Below are positions 30,084 to 38,125 of a stretch of DNA of 41,683 nt, piece by piece; within the stretch, counting starts at the first letter, position 1, and each line of letters begins with the position of its first letter. Under the pieces are notes generated by a model. That model did not search any database, was not told the DNA's origin, and saw nothing but the letters and a program-made list of their open reading frames with translations. Made by a program: the position numbers and the translations under genes. Source of the DNA: CAZLMW01 sp964560875 (lineage in GTDB: Bacteria > Myxococcota_A > UBA9042); assembly GCA_964560875.1 (NCBI GenBank), contig CAZLMW010000068.1, positions 1-41,683 on the forward strand, given 5' to 3'.

Positions 30084-30166
30084 TGGCCGAATATCGACAC
30101 TTCGTTGAGTATTGCGTGTCGAACGCCACGTTTTCGTGCCTGTCGCAACCTGCTACGGTCGCGGCC

Positions 30167-30637
30167 ATGAAGCCCAAACACCTGCGTATCCGCATCGAAC
30201 AGTGCCTCGCGCTCTCGAAAGCCAGCAACTGTCCGCGCCGCAAATTCGGCGCACTGCTCGTCGATCCGACCCGCAACGTCATCCTCATGGACGGCTACAA
30301 CGGCGGCCCGCGTGGAGGCGGCGAGCTCTGCGGTGGCGACGAATGCCTGCGCGACACAATGGGCGTCAAGTCCGGCACGCGGATGGAGATCGGCTGCCAC
30401 CACGCCGAGATGAACGTCGTCTGCAACGCCGCAGCCGGAGGGGTTGCAGCCCGCGGCGCCTGGCTGATCGTGACCGGGGAGCCGTGCATGATGTGCGCGA
30501 AGATGATCCACCACGCGGGGATCACGCGCGTCATCGTGGTCGACGGCGGGTACGGCGGTGCGAACGGCGTGAAGTACCTGGAGCAGCACGGTGTGGAGAT
30601 CCAGAAGACCGAAGGGCCGAAGGACCCGCGTGGTTGA
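30167..30637 (+). CDS. dCMP deaminase family protein
   Basis: The 156-residue zinc deaminase converts dCMP to dUMP for thymidylate synthesis. It has the zinc and proton-shuttle motif HAE (His79, Glu81) and PCxxC (Cys107, Cys110), plus CPRRKFGALLV and YNGGPRG near the N-terminus, typical of dCMP deaminases including ComEB. Extra Cys at 55, 60 and 77 could bind a second zinc, as in some dCMP deaminases. ATG 30167 is preferred over 30071, because the longer form adds unconserved sequence overlapping the inverted repeat. There is no clear ribosome binding site; ttttcg and tacggt with 17-bp spacing (30131-30159) could be a promoter for a nearly leaderless message. Confidence 0.9.
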   Translation: MKPKHLRIRIEQCLALSKASNCPRRKFGALLVDPTRNVILMDGYNGGPRGGGELCGGDECLRDTMGVKSGTRMEIGCHHAEMNVVCNAAAGGVAARGAWLIVTGEPCMMCAKMIHHAGITRVIVVDGGYGGANGVKYLEQHGVEIQKTEGPKDPRG

Positions 30638-31253
30638 GCGCGCGCGGGTGACAAGCGAAGGTTCGGAACCTGGCGTCGGAATGCAGCAGACGTAGGCCCC
30701 CGACCCTCCGGGATCCTCCACAGGGTTTCGTGCAACCCGTGGGCCCCGTCGCTGGTTCCTCCCCCGGCACTGCTCGGCGAGGCTCAAACGCCGCGCGCGA
30801 ACAGCACCACCACCATGCAGCAGAGCGTACTGCTCCGCCGCGCGGACCTACCGCCGGCTTACACCGACGGCCCGCCCAACCAACACTGGTGATGCTCCGC
30901 CGGCTGTGCACCGCACCGCGAAGACCCCGACGCCGCTGCCGGGGCGTTCCCATTCACTACAAATCCCGTGCCAACCCCCGCGCTCCATAATTCCGCAGAC
31001 TTACAATCCAGCCATCCCACACACCGCCCCTTCAAACCGCGAAGTGGGACCAAATCCACGCATTTCCGCGCCCTGCACAATCGGCGCGCCCGAGCAGTCG
31101 CGCGTTCAGTCAAACCCAACCCCCCCAAGATGGGACCACATGGGACCACTCAACGCACCACTGAACGCCTGCGACTGCCTGAAAACGGGACTTTGGAGTG
31201 GGACTTTGGGACCAGCGCACCCGCCCAAGCGCGCTAGACGCTCCAGGAGCCAC
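30638..31253. other. Intergenic region without convincing gene
   Basis: These 616 bp separate the convergent dCMP deaminase and EEP hydrolase genes. Open frames on both strands have poor start sites and no recognisable domain. The only structure I see is the gggac cluster at 31044-31212. Confidence 0.5.
31044..31212. repeat. Cluster of tgggac/gggac motifs
   Basis: Six gggac copies (at about 31046, 31132, 31142, 31187, 31200 and 31208), most as tgggac, are spread over 170 bp; the last three are close, with gggacttt occurring twice. The reverse complement gtccc is the core of the repeats at 18689-18797. Confidence 0.5.
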
Positions 31254-32279
31254 TCAGTCGAGGAACTTCAGGTCCGCGGCGATCAGCCGGTGATCGGACG
31301 GAAAGCGCTTGTTCGGCCCGAATTTCTTCATATCGACCATCCACTTGGACACCGCGAGCTTCGGCCCCACGAAGATGTGATCGATCTGGTCTTTCGGCTC
31401 CCACACCGGCGCCTTGTCCGCGTTGTGAACCACGTCCTTGGCCGCCGATGCCGGGTACGCCTCACGCAGCGTCACGCCGTCCGCCTGGGCGGCCACGATG
31501 GTCTTGTACGCGTCGCGGTCGGGCTTGGCGTTGAAGTCGCCGACGATGATCGCGTGTTCGCGCAATGACTTGTCCTTTGGCAGGCGCCCCATGACCAGCG
31601 GTGCGCTGAGTTCCTGGCTCGGGCTGTTCGGGTCGAAATGCGTATTGGCCACGTAGAGTTTGCGACCGCTCCACTTGTCCTTGACCGTCGCCCACACGAC
31701 CAGCCGAGAAAGGGTCGGTTTGCCTTTCAAGAAGCCCTCGGACAGCGGTTCGTCGGGCTTGGGTCCGAGCCAATACGTGCCGGAGTCGAGGACCTCGAAG
31801 CGGCTCTTGCGCAGGTAGATGACGGCGTCGGGATACGTCGAGAAGGACGCGTCGGTCGTGGTCGCCTGCCAGTACAGCGAAACGTAGACCGGGTGGGTCG
31901 CGACCATCAATCCGGGTTCGTCGCCGCCTTTCGTGCCAATCGCGAGCTCCCTGGGCACCAGCTCTTGAACGCCGAGAATATCCGCGTCGTACTCCTTGAT
32001 GAGCGCCTGCAGGTGCGGGACGCGGTCCTTCCACGGGTCGTTTTCGGCCTTGGGACACATCGAACAGAGCACATTGAACGTCACGACGCGCAGGCGTGTG
32101 CCATCGTTGCCCGTCGCGTCGCCACCGTGGCGGATTTCCTCGTTGACGTCTCCCCCTCCGGTAACGTCGATCGGCGTATTGTCGGCGGCCGCGTCTTCGC
32201 CACATCCCAACGAGAGGAGCGTCGCGGCGGCGACCAGGGCGAGTGCACAGCAAGTGCGATGGCGTTCAAACATGATCAT
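31254..32279 (-). CDS. Endonuclease/exonuclease/phosphatase (EEP) family lipoprotein
   Basis: The 341-residue product has a signal ending LSLGC (Cys26) and an Asp/Gly-rich linker. The EEP fold is shown by VVTFNVLC, ILGVQEL, the metal and catalytic GDFN (Asp248) and the C-terminal SDHR (His330), plus NTHFD and DQIDHIF. Members cleave phosphodiesters in nucleic acids, phospholipids or inositol phosphates; the export signal favours an extracellular or periplasmic substrate. ATG 32279 overlaps the Asp-box gene stop as atga, so the two are translationally coupled. An in-frame ATG at 32273 is an alternative. It is the last gene of the minus-strand cluster. Confidence 0.88.
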   Translation of the reverse strand: MIMFERHRTCCALALVAAATLLSLGCGEDAAADNTPIDVTGGGDVNEEIRHGGDATGNDGTRLRVVTFNVLCSMCPKAENDPWKDRVPHLQALIKEYDADILGVQELVPRELAIGTKGGDEPGLMVATHPVYVSLYWQATTTDASFSTYPDAVIYLRKSRFEVLDSGTYWLGPKPDEPLSEGFLKGKPTLSRLVVWATVKDKWSGRKLYVANTHFDPNSPSQELSAPLVMGRLPKDKSLREHAIIVGDFNAKPDRDAYKTIVAAQADGVTLREAYPASAAKDVVHNADKAPVWEPKDQIDHIFVGPKLAVSKWMVDMKKFGPNKRFPSDHRLIAADLKFLD

Positions 32280-33385
32280 CCGTGACAATCGCCGCACAGG
32301 TCGACGGCGTAAATGGGTGGGAGGTGATGGTCGATCGCGGTCCATGTGCGGCCCCCGTCGGCACTCAGCCACAGGTTGCCGGTCGTCGATCCCATCGCGA
32401 GCACGTCGCCGGATGCGTCGATCGCGAAGGCGTGCCGGTAGACGATGTCCCATGCGCGGGTGGGCAGGCCGTCGGTCAGGAGCTCGAATGTCTTTCCGCC
32501 ATCAGCGGTGTGGCTGACCACGAAGCGCCCGTCGGACGGTACGCGCTTGTCGTCTTTGACCGCCGGAACGAACCAGGCCTTGTCCGGATCGGCTGGATGC
32601 ACGACGACGCCAAAGCCGAACGAGGATGGCTCGCCTTCGCACGATGACCACGTCTTGCCGTCGTCGCGGCTGACGAAGATGCCGTTGTGATGCTGACTCC
32701 AAAGCACGTCTGGCGCGGTCAGGCAGCGGACGATCCGGTGCGGGTCCTGGATACGCTGGTCGTTGCGACGCGACGGCGGCATGTACGCGGCGAACATCCC
32801 GTCGGCGGTCAATTCCCACGTCTCGCCGGCATCGCGGGTCTGCCACACGCCACCGCACGAAACGCCGACCGTCACGTGGTCGCTGTCCCGCGGATCAACA
32901 AGCACGCTGTGAATGCCCGGTTCGTCCGCGCCGCCGCCGAACCATTCGCTGCGTTCGGGTCGGTCCCAAAGCGCTTGGACAAGGTTCCATGTCGCGCCGT
33001 TGTCATCGCTGCGGAACAAACCGCCGGGGATCGTACCGGCCCACAGACGCCCGGGTCGATCAGCCCCGCCGGACTCGAGCGCCCAGATCGTGTCGACCGA
33101 CGGTGTGTCGCCCCCTTTCGCCGGTGTCCCGTAGTACGAAACGGCGCCGGGATACGCAGGAGACGCGGCGCTCTTCCACGTCTGCAGGTCAGTCGAGTGG
33201 TGCAGCTTCGGCCCGAAATGGCCATGACGCAACGCAGCCCAGGTCGTGTTCGTGCGTTCGTCCCAAAGGCTTAGCGTGACGGGTTCCCCGACGAAAGCCT
33301 CGACAACCGTGGACCAGCCGCCCGATCCGCCGCGTCGCAGAACAAACAGACCCTTCCGAGTCGAAACCACCAGCGATCCGTTCAT
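32276..33385 (-). CDS. Asp-box (BNR-type) beta-propeller protein
   Basis: The 369-residue protein has five Asp boxes of the form S/T-x-D-x-G-x-T-W/F: 126-133, 183-190, 239-246, 293-300 and 341-348. These mark a BNR/sialidase-type propeller, but the sialidase catalytic Arg triad and Tyr/Glu pair are not evident, so 'sialidase' would be unsafe. There is no signal peptide (MNGSLVVSTRKGLFVLRR), so it is cytoplasmic unless exported by another route. agggg six bases before ATG 33385 supports the start. It lies 46 bp after the MoaD-like gene and overlaps the EEP gene. I recall this propeller and MoaD-like pairing from other bacteria, without known function. Confidence 0.87.
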   Translation of the reverse strand: MNGSLVVSTRKGLFVLRRGGSGGWSTVVEAFVGEPVTLSLWDERTNTTWAALRHGHFGPKLHHSTDLQTWKSAASPAYPGAVSYYGTPAKGGDTPSVDTIWALESGGADRPGRLWAGTIPGGLFRSDDNGATWNLVQALWDRPERSEWFGGGADEPGIHSVLVDPRDSDHVTVGVSCGGVWQTRDAGETWELTADGMFAAYMPPSRRNDQRIQDPHRIVRCLTAPDVLWSQHHNGIFVSRDDGKTWSSCEGEPSSFGFGVVVHPADPDKAWFVPAVKDDKRVPSDGRFVVSHTADGGKTFELLTDGLPTRAWDIVYRHAFAIDASGDVLAMGSTTGNLWLSADGGRTWTAIDHHLPPIYAVDLCGDCHG

Positions 33386-33431
33386 CGTTGCCCCTTCAGC
33401 TCGGCTGACCGTGGTCGAACCAGCTGTAGCA

Positions 33432-33701
33432 CTATCCGCCCGAGAGCGCCTGCATGACCCACAGCTCGGCGTTTGGCGGGATGGCGTCGCTCAATCCGTT
33501 CCGGTCGCGCACGGCGTCACCGTCGACGAAGACAACGACGTGTTTGCGCAGACGGCCCTGCTCGTCCAGCACGTAGCTTCGTAACGTTGGCTGGCCGTCG
33601 AACACCGCGTCGAGGGCCTCGCGGACGGTTGTTGCCGTGACATCGCAGCTGGCGAAATCGACCACGCGGCGCAGGTTCGCCGTGAAATGTACCGACGCCA
33701 T
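33432..33701 (-). CDS. MoaD/ThiS-like ubiquitin-fold protein ending in Gly-Gly
   Basis: The 89-residue protein matches the beta-grasp MoaD/ThiS family: VHFTANLRRVVDF, TVREALDAVF, YVLDEQGRLRKHVVVFVDG and the terminal VMQALSGG. The free Gly88-Gly89 end is what E1-like enzymes adenylate and thiocarboxylate, or what is conjugated in Ubl systems. No E1-like partner is in the window. The ATG at 33701 shares one base with the TGA of the oxygenase gene, so translation is coupled. It could be a sulfur carrier for a cofactor or metabolite, or a modifier; the sequence alone does not decide. Confidence 0.9.
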   Translation of the reverse strand: MASVHFTANLRRVVDFASCDVTATTVREALDAVFDGQPTLRSYVLDEQGRLRKHVVVFVDGDAVRDRNGLSDAIPPNAELWVMQALSGG

Positions 33702-34687
33702 CAGGTTGGTTCGTTCGCGTCGATGACGTGCAGGCCGAGTTCTCGCAGGCGGCGTCCCAGGAACTGCGCGGCGGTGATCGATTCGTAGCGAACCACGCCG
33801 CCGGTCAAGACGACCGGGAGATGCCGCGGCGTGAGATCCGCAGACGGGTTTGGGTGTACGAAAAAGGGCATCGAAAAGCGTCGCTCGCGGCTGTCGTCGG
33901 GGTTGACCACGCGGTGGGTCGTGCTGCGCAGCATGCCGTTGGTGAGGTGCTGAATCATGTCGCCCGAATCGACGATGAACTGGCCCTTGAGCGCGTGGAC
34001 CGGCAGCCATGACCCGTCGCGTTGCTGCAGCTGCAAGCCGCCGGCTGTTGCCTCGCACAAGATGGTGATGAAGTTGATGTCTTCGTGAGCCGCGGCCCGC
34101 ACGGAAGCGGGCGATGCGTCGGCGGGCACCGGCGGGTAGTGAATCAGCCGCAAGATCGTGTCGCCGCCGTCCGCGAGACCGCCGAGCATGGCCGGATCCT
34201 CGCCGATGTAGGTCGAAATCGCTTCGAGCAGCAGCCCGGCGAGGTTGTCCAGGGCGCCATACAGCTCCCGCATCGTCGCGGCGAACGCGCTGACGTCATC
34301 GGGCCAGACATTCGGGCCGTACATCTTGTGCAGGCGGTGGTCGGCGGCGACGTCTCGCCCAACGTGGAAAAACTCCTTGAGATCGGGCGCGTCACTGTCT
34401 CGCGCGTGCTCGTCACCCAGCTTGGTGAAGCCGCGTTGTCCGCCGATGCCTGGGACGATGCAACGCGCTTTCTTGTCGCCGTCTTGCTCGAAAAAAGCGG
34501 CCGCTCGATCGTAGGACCGCTGCACCAACTCATCGTCGACGCCGTGGTCCTCGAGCGCGAAGAAGCCCACCTCGACGAGCGCGTCGCCCACCTTCGAGAT
34601 GAACGCCTCCCGCTGCGCCCGGGTTCCGGACGTGAAGTCACGCAGGCTGACGACCGGGATGGTCTGGCTCACCGAGGCGTCGGTCAC
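33701..34687 (-). CDS. 2-oxoglutarate/Fe(II) oxygenase, isopenicillin-N-synthase family
   Basis: This 328-residue jelly-roll oxygenase has the Fe(II) triad His201-x-Asp203 (AAHEDINF) and His258 (STTHRVVNP), and the 2-oxoglutarate-binding R-x-S (Arg270, Ser272). The N-terminal DIOX_N-like region (IPVVSLRDF, VGFFALEDHGV) is complete. Members hydroxylate, desaturate or ring-close small molecules with O2. It starts with GTG 34687, six bases after the ygfK stop, and is coupled to the MoaD-like gene. The substrate is unknown; context suggests a heterocycle or modified nucleobase, which is an inference. Confidence 0.92.
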   Translation of the reverse strand: MTDASVSQTIPVVSLRDFTSGTRAQREAFISKVGDALVEVGFFALEDHGVDDELVQRSYDRAAAFFEQDGDKKARCIVPGIGGQRGFTKLGDEHARDSDAPDLKEFFHVGRDVAADHRLHKMYGPNVWPDDVSAFAATMRELYGALDNLAGLLLEAISTYIGEDPAMLGGLADGGDTILRLIHYPPVPADASPASVRAAAHEDINFITILCEATAGGLQLQQRDGSWLPVHALKGQFIVDSGDMIQHLTNGMLRSTTHRVVNPDDSRERRFSMPFFVHPNPSADLTPRHLPVVLTGGVVRYESITAAQFLGRRLRELGLHVIDANEPT

Positions 34688-34693
34688 GTCGAA

Positions 34694-36661
34694 TCAACCG
34701 CCGATGTAGTGGCCCTGCAGCGCCGCAGTCGCACGACGCATGACGCCGAGCAGCAGGTGGTAGGTCAGGTCGAGCTCGGTGCCATCGGGCGCCTCGCCGT
34801 GTACTGTCGTGGCATCCGCATCGACCACCACGTCAACGGAGCCGTCCCCGAACGCGTAGCGCCCGTCGTCGCGAGGCACCGACACAAAGGCGTTCCCCTC
34901 GAACCGACCGTGCACGGCGCCGCTGTCGTGGTCGACGAAAAAGCCGTCATGTTTGGGGTAGGTCTGCCACTCCTGGAGCGAGCCAAAGAAGCGCGGCTTG
35001 AGGATGTAGGGCCCCCCGAGATCGGGGCAGAAAGTGTCGCAGTTGCCGCATTCGTTGCAGAAATCCGCGAAGTTGCCGATCTGGTGCTTCTTGTTCGCGG
35101 CGATCTCGTCGGTGACCGCCACCTGCCAGCCACCATCGACGCGCCTGGCTTTCGTAACCGGCACCGTCGTCACATCGATCGAGTACGAGAAGTTGGCGTC
35201 GTTGGGGCACACCGGGATGCACAGATCGCACGTCAGGCAGTCGAACATCCACAGCTTGGTGCCCGGTTTGGGCGGCACTTTGTCGAGCTTTTCCTTCGCG
35301 TACGTGTTCTCCATATTCAGGCGCTGTCGGTAGGCGACCGAGTTGTCGATCTTGGCCTGCGTCAACGTCTCGCTATCGGCGCGATCCCACGCCGCAGCGT
35401 CGCGCCCACTGCTGGCGATGATGAAGCTGTCGACGTCGGTCACACCCGCTTTCTTGAAGGCCTTTTGCAGGTTCTTGAAGTACTTGAACGCTCGCTGGTA
35501 GCCGCCCTTCTTGAGCAGATCGGTCGACGACGTAATCGGCGTGAGGCCAAGCGCGACCGCGTCGGCGAAGTTGGCCGCGTTGATGCCAGCTGAGAACGAA
35601 ATCTGCATCGCGTCGCCGAGCCGCTCGCGGAAATCGCAGGCCAGGTTCATCGACAACACGTGCAGCGGGTCGCCGGACAGGTACATGACCTTTTCGGATG
35701 CCGGGAAGACGTCACGGTGGTTCTCGACGATCAGCGTGTTGGTGAACTTGGCACCAAATCCGACCCCCTTGGCCAGCGCCTTGGCGCGCAAACGCTCGAG
35801 GATTCCGACCGCCTGGTCGTACTGCATGTCGTCGGTGAACGCTTTGTCCGGCACCACCAGCTCGGTGTATCCGAGATGGTCGTGCAGCAGGTGCCGCAGC
35901 CGCTCGGGGCCGAGCAGAGTCGGGTTCAGCTTGATGATGGTGCGCACACCGAGCTCGTCGATCAGGTGCTCACCGATGGCTTCGACTTCGCTGGGCGGGC
36001 AGCCGTGGAACGTCGACAACGTGACGGAGTCGGACAGCCGCGTCCGATACGGCAGGTCGCGCAGGTGCTTGTACTCGTCGGGGATCTCCTGGCGGAAGCG
36101 GTCGACGATCTCGGTCGCGTCGAGCATCCCGTCGATGAAGCCCTGGACCTTCGGGCTGCGGATGCCAGCGAGATCGTAGCCGACGGACATGTCGTAGACG
36201 GTGTCTTCGTCGCCAGGTGATAGCTCGATGAGGTCGCCGCCGTGCAGCGTGCTCTGGTGGATCAGCATATCGACGAGCATCGAGCCCTTCACATACTCCT
36301 CGAGCGATTGTTGGACCTTGAGCTCTTGGCTCCATTCGACGTTGAAGCCGAGGTTGGGCATATCGATGCAGGGCCGCGGCAGCTCGAGCGCGTCGTTGAT
36401 CTGCACCGTTTTAAGCTCGATGACGCGGCAGCCAACGAGCCACGACATCACGATGTTCTGCGCCATCTGCGCGTGGGGGCCGGCGGCGGGGCCGAATGCG
36501 GTCGCGGTGCGAAGACCGTGAAAGCGGATCGAGAAATCGAGCCCGGCAGGCGTCTTGAAAAAGCGGCGTCGCGGCACGTCGAAGACAGAGTCCCGTGCCT
36601 TGAGACCTTCGTGCATGACGCCAATAAGCCGCGCAAACGGGAACGGTACGAGTTCAGCCAC
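34694..36661 (-). CDS. ygfK: YgfK-like iron-sulfur protein lacking the FAD/NAD(P) domain
   Basis: The 655-residue protein matches both ends of E. coli YgfK, a putative selenate/purine-related oxidoreductase. The N-terminal TIM-barrel part shows GPAAGPHAQMAQNIV, ELKTVQI, HGCPPSEVEAI, KLNPTLLG and TDLLKKGGY. The C-terminal part carries two 4Fe-4S motifs: Cys475, 478, 481, 485 and Cys535, 538, 541, 545 (CNECGNCDTFCP). E. coli YgfK is about 1030 residues, and its middle GltD-like FAD/NAD(P) region is missing here: no GxGxxG nucleotide-binding site occurs. It must obtain electrons from another partner. GTG 36661 has aggtg four bases upstream. ssnA lies upstream beyond a terminator-like hairpin. 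Confidence 0.88.
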   Translation of the reverse strand: MAELVPFPFARLIGVMHEGLKARDSVFDVPRRRFFKTPAGLDFSIRFHGLRTATAFGPAAGPHAQMAQNIVMSWLVGCRVIELKTVQINDALELPRPCIDMPNLGFNVEWSQELKVQQSLEEYVKGSMLVDMLIHQSTLHGGDLIELSPGDEDTVYDMSVGYDLAGIRSPKVQGFIDGMLDATEIVDRFRQEIPDEYKHLRDLPYRTRLSDSVTLSTFHGCPPSEVEAIGEHLIDELGVRTIIKLNPTLLGPERLRHLLHDHLGYTELVVPDKAFTDDMQYDQAVGILERLRAKALAKGVGFGAKFTNTLIVENHRDVFPASEKVMYLSGDPLHVLSMNLACDFRERLGDAMQISFSAGINAANFADAVALGLTPITSSTDLLKKGGYQRAFKYFKNLQKAFKKAGVTDVDSFIIASSGRDAAAWDRADSETLTQAKIDNSVAYRQRLNMENTYAKEKLDKVPPKPGTKLWMFDCLTCDLCIPVCPNDANFSYSIDVTTVPVTKARRVDGGWQVAVTDEIAANKKHQIGNFADFCNECGNCDTFCPDLGGPYILKPRFFGSLQEWQTYPKHDGFFVDHDSGAVHGRFEGNAFVSVPRDDGRYAFGDGSVDVVVDADATTVHGEAPDGTELDLTYHLLLGVMRRATAALQGHYIGG

Positions 36662-36690
36662 GATGCACCTGCCGGCTCCGAGAGCCTCTG

Positions 36691-36718
36691 AAAAAAGATC
36701 GTAAGGTTGCTAACGACC
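36691..36718 (-). terminator. Intrinsic-terminator-like hairpin between ssnA and ygfK
   Basis: On the minus strand, arms ggtcgttag and cttacgatc (one T-T mismatch, one G-T pair) enclose caac and are followed at once by six T. The hairpin starts three bases after the ssnA stop and ends 29 bp before the ygfK GTG. A second small hairpin (ggctc-tcg-gagcc, 36673-36685) follows. It may attenuate read-through or set ssnA apart. Confidence 0.6.
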
Positions 36719-36721
36719 TCT

Positions 36722-38047
36722 TCATAAACGTAACGATGAACCCGATTTCGCGAGCATTCGCTGCCACAATCCTGACGCCTGTTCGCGCGCGACGGCGTAT
36801 TCGCGTTCGAGGTCCACGCCGACCAGGACGCCACGATCGACGACGATTTTGCCGGCGACGATGACGGATTCGACCGCTGCAGCACTCATGCCGAAGAGAA
36901 AGTGTCCGCCGAGGTTGTCCGCGTGAAGGTCGGTGGGGGTCCGGTAGCGCAGCACCTGCAGATCGGCCGCCTGGCCAGCTTCGATGCGGCCGCCCGCTAC
37001 GCCGAGGTGGTCGTACAACGTGGTTGCCGCGTTCGCGATCATCCCGAGAATCGCGCCGGGGGAGCAGGATGCGTCGGCTTCCATGCCGCGAAACCAAGCG
37101 CTCTTCGCCTCGCGATACATGTCGGCGCCAATGCCATCTGTACCGAGCATGACCGCCGGGTTTTCGGCCCAAAGCGGCGCGAACCCCACGCGGTTGTTCA
37201 GGTTGCTGCTCGGGTTGTGGGCGAGCTTGACCCCGGCGTGTTGCAGCGCGGCTCGCTCCGCTTCGGTCAGGTCAACGCAGTGGGCGAAGATGCTCTTGCC
37301 GTGCAGAAAGCCGCGCTGTTGGTACCGGGCGATGAGCTCGGCGCCGTAGCGTTGCCGAGTGAGCGTGCGGTCTGTCCCACCCTCGGCGACGTGAACATGC
37401 AGTCCCGTACCGGCGTCCTGGGCGGCCGTGCCGAGGCGGTCGAGCGTGTGGTCGCTGCAGGTGAACGACGCGTGCGCCCCGATGACCCCAGCGACGATGT
37501 CGTCGCGACCGTTTTCTGCACAAAATCGGGCGTTTTCGGCGATTCCCACCGCGGCAATGACCTCGCCGTCGCGGTCGGACGTCTCGTAGCAGAGCAACGC
37601 GCGGATGCCGATATCGCGGCACGCCTGCGCGATCACGTCGAGGCTGCCGTCGACGAAGCAAGGGCTGGCGTGATGGTCGATGAGGCCTGTTGTGCCGCAC
37701 TTGAGCGCTTCGATCGCGCCGATTCGGGCCGACGCGCGCACGGACGGCTCATCGAGCGCGACGTCGAGCCGCCACCAGACCTTCTGCAGGATCTCGTGGA
37801 AGTCGCGGGGCGGTGCATCGCTCGTCGCGGGCATCCCGCGCGACAGGACCGAGTACAGGTGCGTATGGCCACAGACAAAGCCGGGCGCAAGGATCGCGCC
37901 GTCGAGATCGACCACACGTTCGCCATCTCGGGCCAACAGCGACTCGCCACGCTCGGCGATAGAGCTGCCCTCGATCCGTACGTCGCCGCGACCGATCGGG
38001 CCGGGCGAGGTCCACGAGTCGACCACGATGGCGTTGCGAAGTAGCAT
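36722..38047 (-). CDS. ssnA: SsnA-type amidohydrolase (putative aminohydrolase)
   Basis: The 441-residue metal-dependent hydrolase has almost the same length as E. coli SsnA (442). Shared segments include WWRLDVALDEPSV, GCTTGLIDHHASP-like CGTTGLIDHHASP, NPSSNLNNRVGF, GTDGIGADM and GGHFLFGMS. Metal ligands include HTH (His61, His63), HVHVAEG and the final Asp of GTDG. SsnA is encoded with YgfK in the gene sets for selenium-dependent molybdenum hydroxylases and anaerobic purine/uric acid breakdown; the exact reaction is not settled. ATG 38047 gives the family length; a longer open frame reaches 38326. The kinase gene diverges from it 78 bp away. Confidence 0.93.
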   Translation of the reverse strand: MLLRNAIVVDSWTSPGPIGRGDVRIEGSSIAERGESLLARDGERVVDLDGAILAPGFVCGHTHLYSVLSRGMPATSDAPPRDFHEILQKVWWRLDVALDEPSVRASARIGAIEALKCGTTGLIDHHASPCFVDGSLDVIAQACRDIGIRALLCYETSDRDGEVIAAVGIAENARFCAENGRDDIVAGVIGAHASFTCSDHTLDRLGTAAQDAGTGLHVHVAEGGTDRTLTRQRYGAELIARYQQRGFLHGKSIFAHCVDLTEAERAALQHAGVKLAHNPSSNLNNRVGFAPLWAENPAVMLGTDGIGADMYREAKSAWFRGMEADASCSPGAILGMIANAATTLYDHLGVAGGRIEAGQAADLQVLRYRTPTDLHADNLGGHFLFGMSAAAVESVIVAGKIVVDRGVLVGVDLEREYAVAREQASGLWQRMLAKSGSSLRL

Positions 38048-38125
38048 GGTGACATCCAAGACGCCGGGCAGTTTCGGCCATCGGTCACCACCAGCGCAAG
38101 AGGGCAGAGCGCCCCTTGGAGCCGA

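Noticed and set aside
30859..31149. Minus-strand frame and a tRNA-like stretch in the dCMP deaminase/EEP intergenic region
   Set aside because: The frame has no recognisable domain or start signal. I could not fold the stretch into a cloverleaf with a T-arm and acceptor stem.
32276..33385. Calling the Asp-box protein a sialidase
   Set aside because: Asp boxes only show the fold; the catalytic Arg triad, Tyr and Glu of sialidases are not evident and there is no signal peptide.
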